From the NCBI RefSeq assembly GCF_014205765.1, contig NZ_JACIIZ010000023.1:23243-87242 (forward strand): DNA of 64,000 nt, given 5' to 3'. The notes beneath the pieces were generated by a model. It saw nothing but the letters and a program-made list of their open reading frames with translations, was not told the DNA's origin and made no database searches. This document shows, piece after piece, positions 1 through 8,455 of this stretch. A program made the position numbers and the translations under genes. This DNA comes from Nitrospirillum iridis. Lineage in GTDB: Bacteria; Pseudomonadota; Alphaproteobacteria; Azospirillales; Azospirillaceae. How positions within the stretch are numbered: position 1 is the first letter of the stretch; every line of letters begins with the position of its first letter.

Positions 1-403
1 CGGTCTTGCCGATGACGATGCCCAACTCCACCTCCCAATCCGACTTCACGCTGTCCTTGGGCAGCACGACGTCGTCATTGGGGCCGTTCAGGCAGCTGAT
101 GGCCTTGGTGAACAGCACCGGCTCCTTCGGCAGGGGCAGGTTGGATTCGGCGGCGTGGTCGGCATAGTTCAGGCCGACGGCCAGGAACTTGGAAATGCCG
201 GTGTAGGGGACCCCCAGGCGCGGGTCGCCGGACACCACCGGCAGGCTGGCGACATCCAGCGCCGCCAGGGCGGCCAGGCCCTCGGCCGACAGCTGGGCGG
301 GGCCGATGTCGGTCACATGGCCCGACAGGTCGCGGATCTGGCCGGCGGCGTCCAGCAGGCCGGGTTTCTCCTGGCCCACGGGGCCGTAACGCAGCAGCTT
401 CAT
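1..403 (-). CDS. FAH-family hydrolase/isomerase (partial, 3' end outside window)
   Basis: The first 134 residues are visible, starting MKLLRYGPVGQEKPGLLDA; the gene runs off the left edge. The N-terminal cap, then the segment YTGISKFLAVGLNYADHAAE and later WEVELGIVIGKT, are typical of fumarylacetoacetate hydrolase superfamily enzymes, which cleave or isomerise 2-oxo acid intermediates at a divalent metal. The metal-binding E-x-E is only partly in view (EVELG near the break). The ATG at 403 follows an AGGGTAGGA ribosome site and lies 8 bases after the LysR stop, so the two are probably co-transcribed. The precise substrate is unknown; family annotations include ureidoglycolate lyase and homoprotocatechuate isomerase. 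Confidence 0.85.
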   Translation of the reverse strand, partial: MKLLRYGPVGQEKPGLLDAAGQIRDLSGHVTDIGPAQLSAEGLAALAALDVASLPVVSGDPRLGVPYTGISKFLAVGLNYADHAAESNLPLPKEPVLFTKAISCLNGPNDDVVLPKDSVKSDWEVELGIVIGKT

Positions 404-411
404 GGGAAGTC

Positions 412-1449
412 CTACCCTGAATTGGAAAAGCGCATGTTAGCGGTCGCAGTTTTCTTCCAAGCCGACACCGCTGGCAATGCCGAACCTTTCATGCCCCGGC
501 GGCGGCACCGGGACTTGACGCCACGGCGGGCCCACACGCGCCGCCCTCCATCGCCGCCGGCGCGGATATGGGCGGCCAGCCCCTGGGCCAGATGGTCGTA
601 GAGCAGGCGCACCCGCCGGCTGGACTTCAGGTCCGGATGCATGACCAGCCAGGTGTCGAGGTCGAAGCCCAGGGTGCCGGGCAGCAGGTGCACCAGGTCC
701 GGGTCGCGTCGCGCCACCCCGACCTGGCAAATGCCGATGCCGATACCCGCACGGATGGCCGCCAGCTGGGCCACGTCACTATCGGCGCGGAAGGCGAAAT
801 GCTCCCGACCGAAATACCGCCCTTGCGCGCGAAGGGCACGGATCGCAGCTGTTTCGGTATCGAAACCGATCAGGCTATGGCTGGCCAGATCATCCCAGGT
901 GGCGGGGGCGCCATAAGCGTCCAGATAGCGGCGGTGGGCATGGAGGCCCAGCGCGATGACGCCCAAATGCCGGGCGACCAGCGCCCCTTGCGTGGGCCGC
1001 ACCATGCGGACGGCGATGTCGGCGTCGCGGCGCAGCAGGTCCTCCGTCTCGTTCGACAGGGACAGTTCCACCGCGACCTTGGGATGGTCCCGGCGGAAAG
1101 CCGCCAGGATGGGGGGCAGCACCTCCACCCCCACCACCTCGCTGGCGGTCACGCGCACACTGCCCTGCACCTCTCCGGCCGGGCCGGAGGCCACGCGCAG
1201 CAGGGCGGCGGCGGCCGACTCCATCACCTCCGTATGGGGGCGCAGTTCCAGCGCCGTCTCCGTGGCGGTCAGGCCTTGCGGGGAGCGGGTGAAGAGCGCG
1301 GCGCCCAGCGCCCGCTCCAGTTCCTCCACATGGCGGCCGATGGTGGGCTGGGTCAGTCCCAACACACGCCCCGCCGCCGACAGGCTGCCCTCCCGCAGCA
1401 CCGCCAGGAAGGAGCGGTACAGTTCCCAGCCGGGTTCGATTCTAGTCAT
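412..1449 (-). CDS. LysR-family transcriptional regulator
   Basis: A 345-residue protein with an N-terminal winged helix (about residues 8-65, including GRVLGLTQPTIGRHVEELE) and a LysR substrate-binding domain (about 90-295). It probably controls the FAH gene downstream on the same strand and/or the divergent epimerase gene at 1550. The final 45 or so residues (Arg-rich RRVWARRGVKSRCRRR and onward) exceed the usual family length of about 300 and look like non-homologous read-through to the next stop, possibly from loss of an earlier stop. A perfect palindrome overlaps the ATG, consistent with autoregulation. The ligand is unknown. Confidence 0.9.
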   Translation of the reverse strand: MTRIEPGWELYRSFLAVLREGSLSAAGRVLGLTQPTIGRHVEELERALGAALFTRSPQGLTATETALELRPHTEVMESAAAALLRVASGPAGEVQGSVRVTASEVVGVEVLPPILAAFRRDHPKVAVELSLSNETEDLLRRDADIAVRMVRPTQGALVARHLGVIALGLHAHRRYLDAYGAPATWDDLASHSLIGFDTETAAIRALRAQGRYFGREHFAFRADSDVAQLAAIRAGIGIGICQVGVARRDPDLVHLLPGTLGFDLDTWLVMHPDLKSSRRVRLLYDHLAQGLAAHIRAGGDGGRRVWARRGVKSRCRRRGMKGSALPAVSAWKKTATANMRFSNSG

Positions 1450-1485
1450 AAATTTATGTATATCAAACCAACGTTATTGCGCAAT
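1447..1485. promoter_or_regulatory. Two palindromes in the LysR/epimerase divergent promoter
   Basis: CATAAATTTATG (1447-1458) is a perfect 12-base palindrome that covers the LysR start codon. ATTGCGCAAT (1476-1485) is a perfect 10-base palindrome in the middle of the 100-base intergenic space. LysR-type regulators usually bind such dyads (T-N11-A core) between divergent genes, so these are candidate regulator binding sites. Their assignment to this regulator rests on position only. Confidence 0.5.
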
Positions 1486-1549
1486 TCCGTTTAGTCCCTG
1501 GCGCGCTCACTGTCCGGTCAACGCAACGGTGAGATGACGGAGAGAGAGA

Positions 1550-2521
1550 ATGAACGCGAACGGCAAGACAGTCCTGGTGATCGGCGCCAAGGGTGGGGTG
1601 GGCGGCACGGCGGCGGCGGCCCTGCTGCGGGCCGGCTGGACGGTGAAGGCCCTGGCGCGCGGCCAGGGCACGCGGCCGGATCTGGCCGGCACCCAGTGGA
1701 TCCAGGGGGACGCCATGAACAGGGCCGACGTGGTCCAGGCGGCGGTCGGGGTGGATGTCATCGTCCATGCCGTGAACCCGCCGGGCTACAGGGACTGGGA
1801 CACGCTGGTGTTGCCCATGGTGGACAACACCATCGCCGCCGCCAAGGCGGCGGGCGCCCGCATCGTCCTGCCCGGCACGGTCTACAACTACGGCCCCGAC
1901 GCCCTGCCCACCCTGACCGAGACCTCGCCCCAGAATCCCCTGACGGTGAAGGGCGGCATCCGCGTCGCCCTGGAACGGCGGCTGGAGGCGGCGGCGCGGG
2001 AGGGCGCGCGCGTGCTGATCCTGCGTTGCGGCGACTTCTTCGGCCCCCATGCCGGCAACAACTGGTTCGGCCAGGGGCTGGTGACGCCGGGCAAGCCCGT
2101 GACCGCCATCCCCTACCCCGGCCCCCACGGCATCGGCCACGCCTGGGCCTACCTGCCCGACGTGGGTGAAGCCCTGGTCCGCCTGCTGGCGCGGGAAGGT
2201 GATCTGGCGGCGTTCGAGTCCTTCCACTTCGGCGGCCACTGGCTGGAGCCGGGGGTGGAGATGGCGGCCAGCATCCAGCGCGTGGTCGCGGCCCGTACCG
2301 GCCGGCAACCCGTCCTCAAACCCTTCCCCTGGTGGCTGGTGACGCTGGCGTCGCCCTTTGTCACCACGCTGCGCGAAATGCGGGAGATGCGCTATCTGTG
2401 GCAGCGGCCGGTGCGCCTGGACAACACCAAGCTGACCGCCTTCCTGGGATCGGAGCCGCACACGCCGCTGGACCGGGCGGTCGCCGACACGCTGGCGCAG
2501 CTGGGCTGCCTGCCCGCTTGA
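1550..2521 (+). CDS. NAD(P)-dependent epimerase/dehydratase-like protein (atypical SDR)
   Basis: A 323-residue Rossmann protein. The N-terminus VLVIGAKGGVGGTAAAALL carries the glycine-rich nucleotide-binding loop, and the body resembles NAD-dependent epimerase/dehydratase and NmrA-like proteins. PGTVYNYG holds a Tyr where extended SDRs keep the catalytic YxxxK, but the downstream Lys is not in canonical spacing, so catalysis is uncertain. The ATG at 1550 follows GGAGAGAGAGA. It is transcribed divergently from the LysR gene, which is its likely regulator. A true sugar epimerase is less likely than an atypical oxidoreductase. Confidence 0.8.
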   Translation: MNANGKTVLVIGAKGGVGGTAAAALLRAGWTVKALARGQGTRPDLAGTQWIQGDAMNRADVVQAAVGVDVIVHAVNPPGYRDWDTLVLPMVDNTIAAAKAAGARIVLPGTVYNYGPDALPTLTETSPQNPLTVKGGIRVALERRLEAAAREGARVLILRCGDFFGPHAGNNWFGQGLVTPGKPVTAIPYPGPHGIGHAWAYLPDVGEALVRLLAREGDLAAFESFHFGGHWLEPGVEMAASIQRVVAARTGRQPVLKPFPWWLVTLASPFVTTLREMREMRYLWQRPVRLDNTKLTAFLGSEPHTPLDRAVADTLAQLGCLPA

Positions 2522-2572
2522 CGAGCCCGGACCATTGCGCTGAGCGCAGGATTAAGGTCTGGACAAACGTAC

Positions 2573-2621
2573 CTCCTTCAAACATCAAATTTTTATTGGA
2601 TACAAAATCCGTTTGAAGGAG
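2573..2621 (+). promoter_or_regulatory. 5'UTR inverted repeat that can sequester the ribosome binding site
   Basis: CTCCTTCAAAC (2573-2583) and GTTTGAAGGAG (2611-2621) are perfect 11-base complements separated by 27 A/T-rich bases. The right arm contains the AAGGAG ribosome site of the S10 peptidase gene that starts at 2629. In RNA the stem would hide this site, suggesting translational control (thermometer- or ligand-like). In DNA it could instead be an operator. The S10 paralogue at 4415 has no equivalent repeat. Confidence 0.5.
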
Positions 2622-2628
2622 CAGGGGC

Positions 2629-4200
2629 ATGGGAAAGGTGGCGGTGGCGGCACTGGCGGCGATGCTGATGACATCGGCGGCGGCGACGGGATGGGCGGCG
2701 GACGAGAAGAAGGACAAGGGGGGCGAGGGCCCCCGCAAGCCGGACAAGGTGGCGGAACAGATCGAGGAGGCCACGGCCCGCGCGCCGGTCGCGGAAACCG
2801 CCAAGACCACCGCCCACAGCGTCACCATCCATGGCAAGACCATCAAGTACCAGGCGACCGCCGGCACCCTGACCATCCGCGACAATGACGGCAAGCCCAC
2901 GGCCAGCGTCTTTTACGTCGCCTACACGGCCGAGGGCGCGCCGGCCACCAAGCGGCCGGTGACCTTCCTCTACAATGGTGGCCCCGGCTCGGCCAGCCTA
3001 TGGCTGCACATGGGTCTTGGCCCCGTGCGGGTGCGCACCAACAGCCCGGACAACACGCCACCGGCGCCCTACAGCTACGCCCCCAATGACGACAGCATCC
3101 TGGACAAGACCGACCTGGTGTTCATCGACGCGGTGGAAACGGGCTATTCCCGCGTGCTGGGCGAGGCCAAGGGCAAGGATTTCTGGGGGGTGGACCAGGA
3201 CATCGACGCCTTCGCCCGCGCCATCAACCGCTATGTCACCATCAACAACCGCTGGAACTCGCCCAAATTCCTGTTCGGTGAATCCTATGGCACCACCCGG
3301 TCGGCCGCCCTGTCCAACCGGCTGCAACAGGACGGCATGGACCTGAACGGCGTCATCCTGCTGTCCTCCATCCTGAACTATGGCATCCGCCAGCCAGGCT
3401 TCGACAACATCTTCGTCTCCTACCTGCCCAGCTACGCCGCCACCGCCTGGTACCACAACCGCATCGCCAACAAGCCAACCGACCTGGCCGCCTTCCTGCA
3501 GCAGGTCCGCGCCTTCGCGCGCGGGCCCTACACCGTGGCCTTGGCCAAGGGCCAGGACTTGCCGGCGGAGGAAGAGGACGCGGTGGCCAAGCAACTGTCC
3601 GCCTACACCGGCCTGTCGGTGACCTATCTGAAGCAGGCCAAGCTGCGCGTCAGCCTGCAGCGCTTCCGCAAGGAGCTGCTGCGCGACCAGGGCAAGACGC
3701 TGGGCCGCTTCGACAGCCGTTTCCTGGGCGTGGACACCGATTCCGCCGGCGAGGGGCCGGAATACGACCCCTCCTCCAGCGCGGTCACCAGCGCCTACAT
3801 CTCCAGCCAGCGGGCCTATCTGGCCGGCGATTTGGGCTACAAGACCGACCTGGACTATCGCCGCAGCGCCGAGGGCGCCATCGGGCAGTGGGACTGGCAC
3901 CACAAGATCGGCAACCACAAGATGGAAACCCCGGATGTGGCGCTGGACCTGGCGGAGGCCATGCGCCAGAACCCGCACCTGCAGCTGCTGTCGCTGAACG
4001 GCTGGTACGACATGGCGACGCCGTTCTTCGGCACGGAGTATGACATCGGCCACATGCAGCTGGACGCGCCGGAGCGGAAGAACATCACCTTCAAATACTA
4101 CCCGTCGGGCCACATGGTCTATCTGAACCCCGACGCCCTGAAGCAGATGATCGCCGACCTGGACGCCTTCTACGACAAGGCGGCGCCCGCCGCCCCGTAA
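2629..4200 (+). CDS. S10-family serine carboxypeptidase-like exported peptidase (copy A)
   Basis: A 523-residue protein with an N-terminal signal peptide (about residues 1-24, ending near GWAA) and a charged Lys/Glu linker. The alpha/beta-hydrolase core has FLYNGGPGSASLWLHMG forming the oxyanion region. The catalytic triad reads Ser219 (GESYG), Asp461 (WYDMATPF) and His495 (SGHM). It is expected to remove C-terminal residues from peptides in the periplasm. It is about 80 percent identical by eye to the next gene, but lacks one residue after WLHMG (GLGP here versus GSFGP). It opens a peptidase array of S10 and S9 enzymes. The start follows GAAGGAGCAGGGGC. Confidence 0.92.
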   Translation: MGKVAVAALAAMLMTSAAATGWAADEKKDKGGEGPRKPDKVAEQIEEATARAPVAETAKTTAHSVTIHGKTIKYQATAGTLTIRDNDGKPTASVFYVAYTAEGAPATKRPVTFLYNGGPGSASLWLHMGLGPVRVRTNSPDNTPPAPYSYAPNDDSILDKTDLVFIDAVETGYSRVLGEAKGKDFWGVDQDIDAFARAINRYVTINNRWNSPKFLFGESYGTTRSAALSNRLQQDGMDLNGVILLSSILNYGIRQPGFDNIFVSYLPSYAATAWYHNRIANKPTDLAAFLQQVRAFARGPYTVALAKGQDLPAEEEDAVAKQLSAYTGLSVTYLKQAKLRVSLQRFRKELLRDQGKTLGRFDSRFLGVDTDSAGEGPEYDPSSSAVTSAYISSQRAYLAGDLGYKTDLDYRRSAEGAIGQWDWHHKIGNHKMETPDVALDLAEAMRQNPHLQLLSLNGWYDMATPFFGTEYDIGHMQLDAPERKNITFKYYPSGHMVYLNPDALKQMIADLDAFYDKAAPAAP

Positions 4201-4222
4201 GAGGCGGCCAGCCGTGTTCCGG

Positions 4223-4279
4223 CAGGTCTTCCCCTCCATCGGCCCCTGGGCAAAGGGACCGTGGAGCCCGGAAGACCTG
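4223..4279. terminator. Long imperfect hairpin between the two S10 genes
   Basis: This 57-base segment folds on itself. CAGGTCTTCC (4223-4232) pairs with GGAAGACCTG (4270-4279), CTCCA pairs with TGGAG, CGG with CCG and CCCT with AGGG, around a GGGCAA loop. That gives about 22 base pairs with small mismatches. It sits 22 bases after the copy A stop and could terminate that transcript or stabilise its 3' end. No clear T-tract follows, so intrinsic termination is not proven. Confidence 0.5.
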
Positions 4280-4348
4280 TTCGGCCTGATCCTTCACCCA
4301 ACTGCGACAAAAAGGCGTGGCCGCGAAAAACCGGGGCAGACATCCCTA

Positions 4349-4365
4349 GTGTTATAATATTACAT
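4349..4365. promoter_or_regulatory. Zur-like operator upstream of S10 copy B
   Basis: GTGTTATAATATTACAT has the 7-3-7 dyad form known for Zur boxes of proteobacteria (consensus close to ATGTTATAATATAACAT). It lies 49 bases before the ATG at 4415. Two more sites of the same form flank the zinc-linked ABC locus at 42125 and 44437, which supports the reading. It predicts derepression of this peptidase under zinc starvation. Confidence 0.6.
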
Positions 4366-4414
4366 TCCCTACCATCGAGCCCGCGCACATCGGGTTCTGA
4401 ACAAGGAGTAGGGA

Positions 4415-5998
4415 ATGCGCAAAACGGTCGTGGCCGCGTTGACGGCGGTGCTGCTGACCTCCGTCGCCGTGGCCGGGTGGGCAAGCGGGGCGGAAGACAA
4501 GAAGGACAAGGGCGGCGATGACACGCCCAAGAGCGACAAGGTGGCGGAGCAGATCGAGGCGGCCACCGCCCGCGCCCCGGTGACGGAGACGGCCAAGACC
4601 ACGTCCCACACCGTCACCATCAAGGGCAAGAGCATCCGCTACCAGGCCACGGCCGGCACCCTGACCATCCGCGACAACGACGGCAAGCCGACGGCCAGCG
4701 TGTTCTACGTCGCCTACACGGCCGAAGGCGCCCAGGCCGCCAAGCGGCCGGTGACCTTCCTCTACAATGGTGGCCCCGGCTCGGCCAGCCTGTGGCTGCA
4801 CATGGGCTCGTTCGGGCCGGTGCGGGTGCGCACGGCCAGCCCCGACAACAACGCCCCGGCGCCCTACAACTTCGCCGCCAACGACGACAGCCTGCTGGAC
4901 AAGACCGACCTGGTGTTCATCGACGCCATCGGCACCGGCTATTCCCGCCCCCTGGGCGAGGCCAAGGGCAAGGATTTCTGGGGCGTGGACCAGGACGTGG
5001 ACGCCTTCGCCCGCGCCATCAGCCGCTATGTCACGATCAACAACCGCTGGAATTCGCCCAAATTCCTGTTCGGCGAATCCTACGGCACCACCCGGTCGGC
5101 GGCGCTGTCCGCCCGCCTGCAGGCCGACGGCATGGATTTGAACGGCGTCATCCTGCTGTCATCCATCCTCAACTACGGCATCCTGCAGCCGGGCTATGAC
5201 GAGGGCTACATCGGCTTCCTGCCCAGCTACGCCGCCACCGCCTGGTACCACAACCGTATCGCCAATAGGCCCGCCGACCTGGCGGCCTTCGTCCAGCAGG
5301 CGCGCGTCTTCGCCCGGGGCCCCTACGCGGCGGCGCTGGCCAAGGGCCAGACGATCACGCCGGAGGAGGAGGATGCGGTGGCCAAGCAGCTGTCCGCCTT
5401 CACCGGCCTGTCGGTTGACTACCTGAAGCGCACCAAGCTGCGCATCGACCTGTTCCGCTTCCAGAAGGAGCTGCTGCGCGACAAGCGGCAGACGGTGGGC
5501 CGCTTCGACAGCCGCTTCCTGGGTGTGGACACCGACGCCGCCGGCGAGGGGCCGGAGTATGACCCGTCCGACAGCGCCATCAACAGCGCCTTCATCTCCA
5601 GCTTGCGGGCCTATGTCAGCGGCGACCTGGGCTACAAGACCGACCTGGAGTACCGCCCCGGCTCCGACGACGCCAACGAGCAGTGGGACTGGCACCACAA
5701 GGTACCGACCGTGGGCAAGCTGGAGGTGCCGGACGTGGCCCTGGACCTCAGCGGCGCCATGCGCCAGAACCCCCACCTGCAGGTGCTATCGCTCAACGGC
5801 TATTACGACATGGCGACACCGTTCTTCGCCACGGAGTACGACATCAACCACATGGAGCTGGAACCGGGGCAGCGCAAGAACATCACGTTCAAGTACTACC
5901 CGTCCGGCCACATGATCTATCTGAACCCCGACGCGCTGAAGCAGCTGATCGTCGACCTGGACGCCTTCTACGACAAGGCGGCGCCGGGCGGGGCCTGA
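4415..5998 (+). CDS. S10-family serine carboxypeptidase-like exported peptidase (copy B)
   Basis: A 527-residue paralogue of the preceding gene, with a signal peptide (about residues 1-23) and the same charged linker. The triad reads Ser222 (GESYG), Asp465 (YYDMATPF) and His499 (SGHM). It keeps the family-like WLHMGSFGP segment from which copy A has lost one residue. The ATG follows AAGGAG at good spacing. A Zur-type palindrome lies in its promoter region, whereas copy A has an RNA-type inverted repeat. The tandem copies may therefore be expressed under different conditions. The likely role is periplasmic peptide trimming alongside the S9 enzymes downstream. Confidence 0.92.
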   Translation: MRKTVVAALTAVLLTSVAVAGWASGAEDKKDKGGDDTPKSDKVAEQIEAATARAPVTETAKTTSHTVTIKGKSIRYQATAGTLTIRDNDGKPTASVFYVAYTAEGAQAAKRPVTFLYNGGPGSASLWLHMGSFGPVRVRTASPDNNAPAPYNFAANDDSLLDKTDLVFIDAIGTGYSRPLGEAKGKDFWGVDQDVDAFARAISRYVTINNRWNSPKFLFGESYGTTRSAALSARLQADGMDLNGVILLSSILNYGILQPGYDEGYIGFLPSYAATAWYHNRIANRPADLAAFVQQARVFARGPYAAALAKGQTITPEEEDAVAKQLSAFTGLSVDYLKRTKLRIDLFRFQKELLRDKRQTVGRFDSRFLGVDTDAAGEGPEYDPSDSAINSAFISSLRAYVSGDLGYKTDLEYRPGSDDANEQWDWHHKVPTVGKLEVPDVALDLSGAMRQNPHLQVLSLNGYYDMATPFFATEYDINHMELEPGQRKNITFKYYPSGHMIYLNPDALKQLIVDLDAFYDKAAPGGA

Positions 5999-6139
5999 CA
6001 CCAGCGGGAAGCGGCCCTGCCCCCCCAAGGCGGACAGGTACTTGCCGGGTGCGCGGGCCGCCCCCATTTTCGATCGATCCGCCGCCGGCGCCCAAACCCG
6101 CGCCGGCGGCCAACAAATTGCATGCAGACGGGGAAACTG

Positions 6140-8179
6140 ATGAAGCGTATCGCCGTGGCCTTGGGCCTGATGCTGGCGTCCACCACCACCTTGACCGCCG
6201 TGGCGGCCCCACCCCCACCCGCCACCAGCGCGGCGGCCCCGCTCATCGAACGCGCCAAGTTCTTCGGCAACCCCAGTCGCACCCAAGGCAAGCTGAGCCC
6301 GGACGGCAAGTGGCTGTCGTGGATCGCGCCGCGCGACGGCGTGCTGAACGTCTGGGTGGCGCCCGCCAGCGACCCGACCCAGGCCAAGGCCCTGACAGCG
6401 GAGAAGGCCCGCCCCATCCGCCAGCATTTCTGGTCGCCCGACAGCAAGATGGTGCTGTTCATCAACGACAAAGGCGGTGATGAGAATTTCGTGCTGTACG
6501 GCGTCACCGTCGCCACCGGCGTCCAGCGCACCCTGACGCCGCAGGAAAAGACGCGGGTGGACATCGTTGGCACCAGCCACCGCATCAAGGACCGCATCCT
6601 GGTGGGGCTGAACAACCGCGACCCCAAGTGGTTCGACGTCTACAGCCTGGACCTGGCCAAGGGTGCCTTGACCCTGGTGTTCAAAAACGAGGGCTATGCC
6701 GGATTCACCGCGGATGAGGACCTGAAGCTGCGCCTCGCGGGCAAGTCCCGCCCCGATGGCGGAACCGACTTCTTTCGCGTCGTGGACAACAAGGTGGAGT
6801 CCCAGCCGCTGGGCGACGTCGGCCTGGACGACAGCCTGACCACCAACCCCATGGGCTACACCGCGGACGGCAAGACCCTGTACTGGATCGACAGCCGCGG
6901 CCGCGACACCGCCGCCCTGATCGCCCAGGACGCGGCCACCGGCGCCACCAAGGTGGTGGGCCAGAGCGCCAAGGCCGATGTGGGCGACGTCCTGGCCGAT
7001 CCCAAGACCGGCGTGGTCCAGGCCTATTCGGTCGACTATCTGCGCACCGAATGGACAGCGCTGGACCCCAAGATCGGCGCCGAGCTGGATTTCCTGAAGG
7101 CCCAGCTGAAGGGCGACATCCACGTCACCAGCCGCACCGAGGACGACAGCGCCTGGATCGTGGTGGTGGACCCGGTGACGGCCCCGGCGGCCACCTACCG
7201 CTTCGACCGCAAGGCCCACACCCTGACCAAGCTGTTCGTCAATAGGCCGGAGCTGGAGGGGGCGGATCTCGCGGCCATGCATCCGGTGGAGATCAAGGCG
7301 CGCGACGGGCTGACCCTGGTCTCCTACCTCACCCTGCCGGCGGGCGCCGACGGCAAGGGTGATAGCCATCCCGACCAGCCCCTGCCCCTGGTGCTGTTCG
7401 TCCACGGCGGGCCCTGGGCGCGCGACAGCTACGGCTACAGCGGCTATCACCAGTGGCTGGCCAACCGCGGCTACGCCGTGCTGTCGGTCAACTATCGCGG
7501 CTCCACCGGCTTCGGGAAGAACTTCATCACCGCCGGCAACCTGCAATGGGGCCGCAAGATGCATGACGACCTGATCGACGCCGTCGACTGGGCCGTCAGC
7601 CAAGGCATCACCACCAAGGACAAGGTGGCCATCATGGGCGGGTCCTACGGCGGCTATGCCACCCTGGCCGGCGTCACCTTCACCCCCGACACCTTCGCCT
7701 GCGGTGTGGACATCGTCGGCCCCAGCAACCTGGAAACCCTGCTGAAGACCATCCCGCCCTATTGGGAGGCCGGCAAGCAGCAGTTCTACAAGCGCATGGG
7801 CGACCCCACCACGGAGGATGGGCGCACGCTGCTGCGCAACGCCTCCCCCCTATACAAGGCGGCGGCCATCAAGAAGCCGCTGCTGATCGGCCAAGGCGCC
7901 AACGACCCCCGCGTCAACCAGGCGGAGTCGGACCAGATCGTGACGGCGATGAAGGGGAAGAACATCCCCGTCACCTACATCCTGTTCCCGGACGAGGGCC
8001 ACGGCTTCGCCCGGCCGGAGAACAGCATCGCCTTCAACGCCGCCGCCGAACAGTTCCTGGGCGCCTGCCTGGGCGGCCGGGCGGAACCGTTCGGCACCGC
8101 TTTCAAGGGTTCCAGCATCACGGTACCCGACGGCGCCAAGTTCACGCCGGGGTTAGAGGCGGCGCTGGCGGCGAAGTAG
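6140..8179 (+). CDS. S9-family prolyl oligopeptidase-type peptidase (copy A)
   Basis: 679 residues from the ATG at 6140, preferred over the ATG at 6122 because GGGGAA sits just upstream, as in the paralogue at 8456, and the protein then opens with a normal signal peptide (MKRIAVALGLMLAS to TAVAA). The N-terminal half is the beta-propeller domain typical of S9 enzymes. The C-terminal hydrolase domain has Ser502 in GGSYGGYA, Asp589 in GANDPRV and His621 in EGHGF. It probably cleaves short exported or imported peptides, in the manner of acylaminoacyl- or dipeptidyl-peptidases. It is nearly identical over long stretches to the copy at 8456. Confidence 0.93.
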   Translation: MKRIAVALGLMLASTTTLTAVAAPPPPATSAAAPLIERAKFFGNPSRTQGKLSPDGKWLSWIAPRDGVLNVWVAPASDPTQAKALTAEKARPIRQHFWSPDSKMVLFINDKGGDENFVLYGVTVATGVQRTLTPQEKTRVDIVGTSHRIKDRILVGLNNRDPKWFDVYSLDLAKGALTLVFKNEGYAGFTADEDLKLRLAGKSRPDGGTDFFRVVDNKVESQPLGDVGLDDSLTTNPMGYTADGKTLYWIDSRGRDTAALIAQDAATGATKVVGQSAKADVGDVLADPKTGVVQAYSVDYLRTEWTALDPKIGAELDFLKAQLKGDIHVTSRTEDDSAWIVVVDPVTAPAATYRFDRKAHTLTKLFVNRPELEGADLAAMHPVEIKARDGLTLVSYLTLPAGADGKGDSHPDQPLPLVLFVHGGPWARDSYGYSGYHQWLANRGYAVLSVNYRGSTGFGKNFITAGNLQWGRKMHDDLIDAVDWAVSQGITTKDKVAIMGGSYGGYATLAGVTFTPDTFACGVDIVGPSNLETLLKTIPPYWEAGKQQFYKRMGDPTTEDGRTLLRNASPLYKAAAIKKPLLIGQGANDPRVNQAESDQIVTAMKGKNIPVTYILFPDEGHGFARPENSIAFNAAAEQFLGACLGGRAEPFGTAFKGSSITVPDGAKFTPGLEAALAAK

Positions 8180-8245
8180 CCGCCGGCCATGCGGCGTTCC
8201 GCCCCCTAGCCTGGCAAGGGCCAGCACCAACAGGCTAGGGGCAAG

Positions 8246-8310
8246 TTCGCCACGGAGTGCGACATCGACCTGGCCGCCTCTACGACAAGGCGGCCGCCGA
8301 CGGTGCCTAA
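8246..8310 (+). pseudogene. Decayed C-terminal remnant of a third S10 peptidase gene
   Basis: TTCGCCACGGAGTGCGACAT matches the copy B segment encoding FATEYDI with one base change. It is followed directly by a match to the last codons DLDAFYDKAAPGGA. The roughly 40 intervening codons are deleted, one T is lost (frameshift), and a stop follows. The next 150 bases resemble the spacer before the S9 gene at 6140 (CCCCATTTTCG, then the CCGCCGG-rich stretch). The remnant shows that an S10-S9 pair was duplicated as a unit and the inner S10 copy was then lost. Confidence 0.75.
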
Positions 8311-8455
8311 AAGTTGAGAAGTGGTCCGGTTCACCCGAGCCAAACTGGTCCTTGCCGGTGGAACCGGACCGTCCCCATTTTCGCTCCATCCTGCCGCCGG
8401 AGGTCCCGACCAGGGCCGACGGCGGCCAATAACGGACATGAGAACAGGGGAATAG

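Noticed and set aside
5786..7603. 605-codon minus strand ORF over the S9/S10 genes
   Set aside because: Antisense shadow; the same shadow recurs over the S9 paralogue at 9356-10318 because the genes are duplicates.
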